Part shown: positions 5,701 through 8,420 of the stretch, piece by piece
Numbering within the stretch: the first letter of the stretch is position 1
Layout: each line of letters opens with the position of its first letter
Assembly: GCA_900321905.1 (NCBI GenBank)
Contig: ONXZ01000046.1
Location: forward strand, 1-8,420
Direction of reading: 5' to 3'
DNA: 8,420 bases
Source of the DNA: an uncultured Eubacteriales bacterium
Lineage (GTDB): Bacteria; Bacillota; Clostridia; Oscillospirales; Acutalibacteraceae
Program-made: the position numbers and the translations under genes
Notes under the pieces: generated by a model
Databases searched by the model: none
Seen by the model: only the letters and a program-made list of their open reading frames with translations
Told to the model about the DNA's origin: nothing

Positions 5701-8057
5701 AACTGCAGTACAGCCTTGACGGCACTAACTATACTGATGTTGAAAACGCAACCTACGTTATAGCCGCTAACAAAACTATGGAGGAAGCGTTTACAGATGT
5801 GGAACTTCCTGATTCCTGCAGCAATATGCGCAAGGTTTACATCAGGGCGGTTGTTTACGACGATGTTGCAATCAACTCTAAATACCGTATAGTTGGCATC
5901 ACAAGCGGCGATGCGTCAATTAACAACGTTGCTGTTAAGGGTACTCGTATTACGGCAATTACAAGCCTTGAGTCACCTGCAATCATTAACCCATCTCTTA
6001 ACGGCGACGGTACGGCACTGTTTGATACAGATCTCATTTCGCTTAAAGATAACAACGGCGGTGCTGATGTTTACTACAATATCGGCGGCGAAGATATCAA
6101 GTACAGCGGCGCTTTCTCACCGTTTGGCGATAATGCAGAGATTGGCGACACAGTCACACTTACTGCTTATGCGAAGTTCGAGGATATAGAATCTGACCCT
6201 GTAACGGCTACTTACATATTTGCAGGTCATGACATCAATCACTTCAATTACAGTACTTACACCGCAAATGTCAGCGGCGGCGCGCTCTATTCAAACGGCG
6301 GCGCATATGACGGCAGCGCTACAATGACTGCATATACAGACGGCATATCGCAGTACGTTCCTGTTTGGAATGAAAAGAACGGAGCGTTTATGCTCGCACC
6401 TGATGACGGTGCGCTCTGGTCGCAATATTCAGGCTACACGTTTGCGCTGTCAACTGCAGGATTTGAAAATGTAACCCTTACCGCTAAGGCGTATACTACT
6501 GCGCAGGGACCAAACAGCCTGACAATGCAGTACAGCCTTGACGGTGGCACCTGGTACACGGTTACACAAAACAAAGCGCTTGCCGCAAACGGAGCGCTTG
6601 AGCAGTATCTTATGGGCTATGAACTGCCTGATTCCTGCGATAACAGGAACAAAGTCTACGTTCGCCTGATTACACAGGAAAATTCTACTCACGGCAGCAG
6701 CACAACACCTTCAACAACACTGCACAACAATGCTTCAAAGGGTAATCTTTATATCAATAATATTGTGTTTGCAGGCGATTTGACAGGCGACGCGCTTATG
6801 CCTTACACAAACAAAACGTCAGACTATTTTGGCGACACAGGCAGCCTGAAATATTACAGCGCTGATGACGGCAATTTGCGCTACTCAGTGGTAACTGACA
6901 ACAACCAAATTATTATGTCGGGCGCATATAATGCTGAAACAGGTATTGTTATTGTCGGCGATGACGACTTTAACCCTTATTATACAGGCGGATACACAGT
7001 GTCTGTCTGGACAGGCGACAGCAACGACAGAAGCGAGGTTAATACACGCAAGTATTACTACAAGGGTAGCACTATTTGTGAGTTTAACTATAACAGTTCC
7101 TCCAGAATGCTTGAAGATTATCTGAATTCTGACGGCACTGCTGCATCAAACACCGGCGGCGAAAATGACGGAACGCTTACTATGTCGCCAAACGCTGTCT
7201 GCAACACGACAATGACGGCTGACGACACATACGGCGTTAAAGTTTCCTGGGCGTCAGACAATTTCTTTACCTATAACAAAAACGGCTCACTTGATACACC
7301 GTCAGGCAACGGCTACTGGCAGATTGAAACAAGCACTTCAGGCTATACAAATCTTACCCTTAATACGGAGCAGTTGTCCTCTAACAAAGGTCCTCGTGAC
7401 TGGGGTCTTGCTTACTCGACAGACGGTACTAACTTCACATATGTTACGGGCTCAAACGCGCATACAATCAGTAACGACGCGTCAAACTCAACTGTCGAAA
7501 CGTACAATAATTTCGCCCTGCCGACTGCTTGCGATAATCAGCAAAAACTGTATATCAGGCTGTTTGTCAACGGCGGTGAAACTGTTGACGGCAACGAACT
7601 TGCAGATATGCTCAAAGGTAATACCGGAATTGACAATATCTCTCTTAGCGGTATTTCCGAAGCGCCTGAAGTAACGTTTGACATAAACGCTGTTCTGCTT
7701 GAAAATGCAGGCGACAACAGCGGAAGTTATCCTGTTGACGCAACAGTTACAGTTGACGGCACGTCTTATACCGCAAGCGGCGGAACGGCAAGTATCAGGC
7801 TGCAGAGCGGTTCTACGCATTTTGCTGAGGTGAGTGCAAACGGTACCTTTGTAAACAGAGTTCCTTTCACAGTCAGCGAAAACGGCAGCGTAACTATTCC
7901 TGTTGTTGCAGTTGATATGAACGGCGACGGAATAATCAACGGTCGCGATTATGCACAAATTAAGCGTATAAGCGACAGCACAAAAAAAGCGAAGTTTAAA
8001 TCCTCCTTTGCCTCACTTGTCGGCACTCAGTCAGATAACTTCACTTACGAGAAATAA
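2766..8057 (+). CDS. Secreted multidomain CotH-family kinase-like protein with dockerin-type tail
   Basis: The 1763-residue protein is exported by a signal peptide at 1-31 (cleavage probably near AEA). A beta-rich region at about 40-180 precedes the CotH domain (about 190-690). CotH motifs visible are GRGNGTWG (203-210), NPYNIKL with K221, WCLLANAGDGTLVKN (237-251), YYGSYDLSEK (280-289), KNMD ending at D512, and GPMWDMDNSLG with D538 and D540. By analogy with spore-coat CotH, D512 and D538 would be the catalytic and metal-binding aspartates, so the site looks intact. Next come a Firmicute surface repeat (about 697-765, starting IPDQTFDG), an Ig-like domain (about 769-850, YQWYKNG), repeat modules A, B and C (863-1059, 1155-1337, 1437-1630) with chitobiase-C-terminal-like linkers, a carboxypeptidase-regulatory-like domain (about 1634-1716) and one dockerin calcium loop (1717-1728). 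AGAGGGTG at 2751-2758 is a good ribosome binding site for ATG 2766. It is the last gene of the operon; substrate unknown. Confidence 0.86.
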   Translation: MKKITKSALSLLLSLILVAGGLFAVPFVAEAVDKPVDLEGSSINFWADPENRITADDLTAFSNGSKTAMVGAVGAFKRSNSSDKYYLFLPSNADCNNLKVWFNADICTVNSLVVRSGETTNVFKDCDEGGVMHEYTLLLGGTTYNLSVMKSGDVGAVYIDTDSGSISKITNSSDHSTYEGGTIMVVNADGTIEYDGTLEKMSGRGNGTWGTNNKKNPYNIKLATSTKLLGMPKAKKWCLLANAGDGTLVKNQLTYDFADYIGIKYQTHCKPVDLYVNQQYYGSYDLSEKAEIKSNRVNITDNYENLEIANGTVDEQTGTVTPADMDSLGLSTRTIDASNSTVNIAYQVETSSNYFGHAVGARRYSAYASTSQGSTTYTNINDPDDLTGGYIFELEISQRWAKENAGFSAYNRQGWTVKSNDYISRHQVDYCYNLMYALGSAVYNNGTVPSGSTTTNCNSLGNTSGLLNNYGAKSITNPAPAEVYQGKKWSDILDSQSAVKFYWTQEFFKNMDSSTSSTYFYKDVDSKDSKLYAGPMWDMDNSLGYGSNGSRWGYSYTSTDGWYTKNTRIYRWRTRDSNTSYSTDAYAPLSFYGALATNCTDFWQSAQSEWFRKISPAVDVLTSSDDDSNSVLHNVDYYVDTVAKSGAMDAYKIKGAENDNGYDVSTVKSGLKNWISSRQSWINSQFSKVAISDTNISSIPDQTFDGTPSEPEITISYNGAELIEGEDYTVTYRNNTAVGNGFADITGKGMYTGSISTSFKIVKGNLDGTVTIPEAAYSGDTLTATYFNANGFEVESHLNYQWYKNGTAISGANGKTYEITDSDKGANITVTVTGDGTNLGSSVTSGTCAVRTGDKPDNYTETLAEWLYDYSVNPDDLTNISTDGYAYAATDGQMMDGAELTGSVTATTQSKIKWSDDVYSNSTNVINKDYSPIMGTDKSDGVAWGEYPFFETTLSTVGYENISFSAKLGGTNRGPSTWKLQYSLDGTNYTDVENATYVIAANKTMEEAFTDVELPDSCSNMRKVYIRAVVYDDVAINSKYRIVGITSGDASINNVAVKGTRITAITSLESPAIINPSLNGDGTALFDTDLISLKDNNGGADVYYNIGGEDIKYSGAFSPFGDNAEIGDTVTLTAYAKFEDIESDPVTATYIFAGHDINHFNYSTYTANVSGGALYSNGGAYDGSATMTAYTDGISQYVPVWNEKNGAFMLAPDDGALWSQYSGYTFALSTAGFENVTLTAKAYTTAQGPNSLTMQYSLDGGTWYTVTQNKALAANGALEQYLMGYELPDSCDNRNKVYVRLITQENSTHGSSTTPSTTLHNNASKGNLYINNIVFAGDLTGDALMPYTNKTSDYFGDTGSLKYYSADDGNLRYSVVTDNNQIIMSGAYNAETGIVIVGDDDFNPYYTGGYTVSVWTGDSNDRSEVNTRKYYYKGSTICEFNYNSSSRMLEDYLNSDGTAASNTGGENDGTLTMSPNAVCNTTMTADDTYGVKVSWASDNFFTYNKNGSLDTPSGNGYWQIETSTSGYTNLTLNTEQLSSNKGPRDWGLAYSTDGTNFTYVTGSNAHTISNDASNSTVETYNNFALPTACDNQQKLYIRLFVNGGETVDGNELADMLKGNTGIDNISLSGISEAPEVTFDINAVLLENAGDNSGSYPVDATVTVDGTSYTASGGTASIRLQSGSTHFAEVSANGTFVNRVPFTVSENGSVTIPVVAVDMNGDGIINGRDYAQIKRISDSTKKAKFKSSFASLVGTQSDNFTYEK
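5352..5942 (+). repeat. Beta-rich module A (first of three) in CotH protein
   Basis: Encodes residues 863-1059. Its conserved core reads FETTLSTVGYENISF, then RGPSTWKLQYSLDGTNYTDV, then LPDSC with KVYIR, and it ends at INNVAVKG. The same order of motifs occurs in modules B and C. The pattern suggests a beta-sandwich adhesion domain; I cannot name the family with certainty. Confidence 0.72.
5704..5722 (+). repeat. 19-nt exact DNA repeat, copy 1
   Basis: TGCAGTACAGCCTTGACGG encodes the QYSLDG core of module A. An identical copy lies at 6526-6544 in module B. Together with the near-identical codons for LPDSC in both modules, it suggests that A and B share a recent duplication. Confidence 0.85.
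5955..6227 (+). other. Chitobiase C-terminal-like linker domain (A-B)
   Basis: Encodes about residues 1064-1154. It shows the pattern of the chitobiase/beta-hexosaminidase C-terminal-type domain: SPAIINPS at the start, DVYYNIGGEDIKYSG in the middle and TVTLTAYAKFEDIESDPVTA near the end. Such domains are common spacers in Firmicute surface proteins. Assignment is by motif pattern only. Confidence 0.6.
6228..6776 (+). repeat. Beta-rich module B (second of three) in CotH protein
   Basis: Encodes residues 1155-1337. Motifs in order are FALSTAGFENVTL, QGPNSLTMQYSLDGGTWYTV, ELPDSCDNRNKVYVRL and LYINNIVFAG. These align with module A across the whole length and share exact DNA stretches with it. Confidence 0.72.
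6526..6544 (+). repeat. 19-nt exact DNA repeat, copy 2
   Basis: Identical to 5704-5722; it encodes the QYSLDG core of module B in the same reading frame. Confidence 0.85.
6777..7073 (+). other. Diverged chitobiase C-terminal-like linker domain (B-C)
   Basis: Encodes about residues 1338-1436. It contains LRYSVVTDNNQIIMSGAYN, TGGYTVSVWTGD and SEVNTRKYYYKG, which loosely follow the same layout as the A-B linker (strand, SG-A-Y, beta-hairpin, S-V, final Y). Placement between two repeat modules supports a module-plus-linker repeating unit, but similarity is weak. Confidence 0.4.
7074..7655 (+). repeat. Beta-rich module C (third of three) in CotH protein
   Basis: Encodes residues about 1437-1630. 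Motifs are QIETSTSGYTNLTL, KGPRDWGLAYSTDGTNFTYV, ALPTACDNQQKLYIRLFV and GIDNISLSGI. The protein pattern matches modules A and B, but DNA identity is lower, so this copy is the older one. Confidence 0.7.
7914..7970 (+). other. Single dockerin-type calcium-binding loop
   Basis: Encodes DMNGDGIINGRDYAQIKRI (residues 1717-1735). Calcium ligands fit the dockerin F-hand: D1717, N1719, D1721, N1725 and D1728, followed by the usual recognition helix. A complete type I dockerin has two such repeats; the remaining 28 residues to the stop lack a second ligand set. It may be a half dockerin, or a Ruminococcus-type variant tail. Confidence 0.75.
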
Positions 8058-8076
8058 TCAAAAATCCGCTGAATAC
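8058..8076. other. Short remnant between CotH stop and IS tip
   Basis: Nineteen bases separate the CotH stop from the inferred IS end. They contain no hairpin or T-tract, so the operon's own terminator is not visible here and may lie beyond the IS. Confidence 0.5.
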
Positions 8077-8103
8077 TGAACTGCCCCAGATTGTGCAGAC
8101 AGT
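8077..8103. repeat. Probable terminal inverted repeat (right end) of IS
   Basis: The tip TGAACTGCCCC followed by GTGCAGACAG matches from memory the TGxACTGxCCCC...GACA pattern of IS150-group ends. The partner repeat is outside the window, so the exact length is uncertain. Confidence 0.55.
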
Positions 8104-8137
8104 ACAAAAACATCCCTGTGGTGTAGAATATTAAGAT

Positions 8138-8420
8138 TTAAGCAACGAACTGACATCTTTGTTCTAAGGGTGTCAGTTTTGTTTTTGTTTGGATACGGAT
8201 ATTGTTGTAGAAGTGGATGTATTCAGCTATGAGGAGGCGCGCCTCCTCATAGCTGCGCAGCTTGACGCGGTGGATGCACTCTGTTTTTAGGATTGAAAAG
8301 AAATTTTCGGCTAAAGAGTTATCATATGGATTACCGCGTCTTGACATTGACTGCGAAATGCCGTATGATGTGGTTAGGTTAAAGTACGCCGATGAAGTAT
8401 ACTGAAACCCTTGGTCACTG
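8138..8420 (-). CDS. IS3-family transposase OrfB, C-terminal part (cut by window edge)
   Basis: Ninety-three residues of the DDE integrase core are visible; the gene continues beyond the right edge. Reading leftward from 8419 the frame gives SDQGFQYTSSAYFNL, and base 8420 fits the last base of a His codon, giving the IS3 signature HSDQG. It continues to MSRRGNPYDNSLAENFF and LKTE. The Asp at 8414-8416 and the Glu of SLAEN are separated by exactly 35 residues, the D(35)E spacing of the family, so the visible active-site residues are intact and no frameshift is seen. The C-terminal YIHFYNNIRIQTKTKLTPLE is the usual IS3 ending. The ATG at 8347 is internal, not the start. The product would act as the OrfAB fusion on the IS ends. 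Confidence 0.92.
   Translation of the reverse strand, partial: SDQGFQYTSSAYFNLTTSYGISQSMSRRGNPYDNSLAENFFSILKTECIHRVKLRSYEEARLLIAEYIHFYNNIRIQTKTKLTPLEQRCQFVA
8148..8190 (+). terminator. Intrinsic terminator reading into the IS
   Basis: AACTGACATCTTT (8148-8160) pairs with AAGGGTGTCAGTT (8166-8178) around a five-base loop, counting two G-U pairs, and is followed by TTGTTTTTGTTT. The T-tract lies only on the + strand side, so it stops transcription coming from the CotH operon and not the transposase mRNA. It is inside the last codons of the transposase; the T-tract is the complement of the TKTKL codons. Confidence 0.75.
8224..8255. repeat. Perfect 32-bp palindrome within transposase frame
   Basis: The left half CAGCTATGAGGAGGCG is followed directly by its exact reverse complement, centred between 8239 and 8240. 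On the - strand it encodes SYEEARLLIA of the transposase. It contains AGGAGG and its complement CCTCCT on both strands. No T-tract follows on either side, so it is not a simple terminator. Confidence 0.95.

Larger units (their letters stand above)
8077..8420 (-). mobile_element. IS3-family insertion sequence, 3' end (partial)
   Basis: The element is oriented so that its transposase reads leftward, towards the CotH gene. Its right end is inferred at 8077, where a TG-starting terminus resembling IS150-type ends begins 61 bases past the transposase stop codon, a normal spacing for the family. The rest, including orfA, the frameshift region and the other terminal repeat, is beyond the window, so target duplication cannot be checked. 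Confidence 0.78.

Noticed and set aside
7488..7958. Antisense 156-residue open frame inside the CotH gene
   Set aside because: Composition is rich in Cys and Arg with no recognisable motif, and it mirrors a strongly supported coding frame; it is a shadow.
7971..8054. Second dockerin repeat
   Set aside because: No Asp/Asn ligand pattern or recognition helix is present after residue 1735.
8138..8347. A 69-residue small gene starting at ATG 8347
   Set aside because: The frame stays open through 8419 and encodes the conserved SDQGFQYTSSAYFNL part of IS3 OrfB, so the ATG is internal.
1..8420. CRISPR array, tRNA or rRNA
   Set aside because: No regularly spaced short repeats or RNA gene signatures were seen; the repeated stretches are protein modules.

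Overview
The window looks like the chromosome of an anaerobic, fibre-associated Clostridia bacterium (Ruminococcus / Oscillospiraceae-like). The grounds are strong purine-rich ribosome binding sites, a Gram-positive style lipoprotein, a CotH-type secreted kinase ending in a dockerin-like calcium motif, and a Cthe_2159-like carbohydrate-binding beta-helix. The genus assignment is inference; no rRNA or tRNA is present.

Layout. Three genes lie head to tail on the + strand with gaps of only 19 and 31 nt, so they almost certainly form one transcript whose promoter is left of the window. They are: (1) 13-717, a four-helix membrane protein of the DUF4956 family; (2) 737-2734, a lipoprotein with a Lys-rich linker and a right-handed beta-helix; (3) 2766-8057, a 1763-residue secreted CotH-family protein. 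The third protein carries a signal peptide, a kinase-like domain, a Firmicute surface-repeat domain, an Ig-like domain, three diverged copies of a beta-rich module separated by chitobiase-C-terminal-like linkers, a carboxypeptidase-regulatory-like domain and a single dockerin-type calcium loop. In related genomes DUF4956 and CotH genes commonly sit beside a VTC-type polyphosphate polymerase-like gene; if that holds here, it lies just upstream, outside the window.

From about 8077 to the right edge is the 3' end of an IS3-family insertion sequence (probably IS150-type), with its transposase on the - strand, converging on the operon. The IS tip begins 19 nt after the CotH stop codon. It carries a hairpin plus T-tract that would terminate + strand transcription, and a perfect 32-bp palindrome inside the transposase reading frame.

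Working model (inference): the DUF4956 protein is the membrane component, the lipoprotein displays a glycan-binding beta-helix on the outer face of the membrane, and the CotH protein acts outside the cell as a phosphotransferase joined to several adhesion modules and a dockerin-like tail. The natural 3' end of the operon may have been replaced by the terminator carried by the IS.
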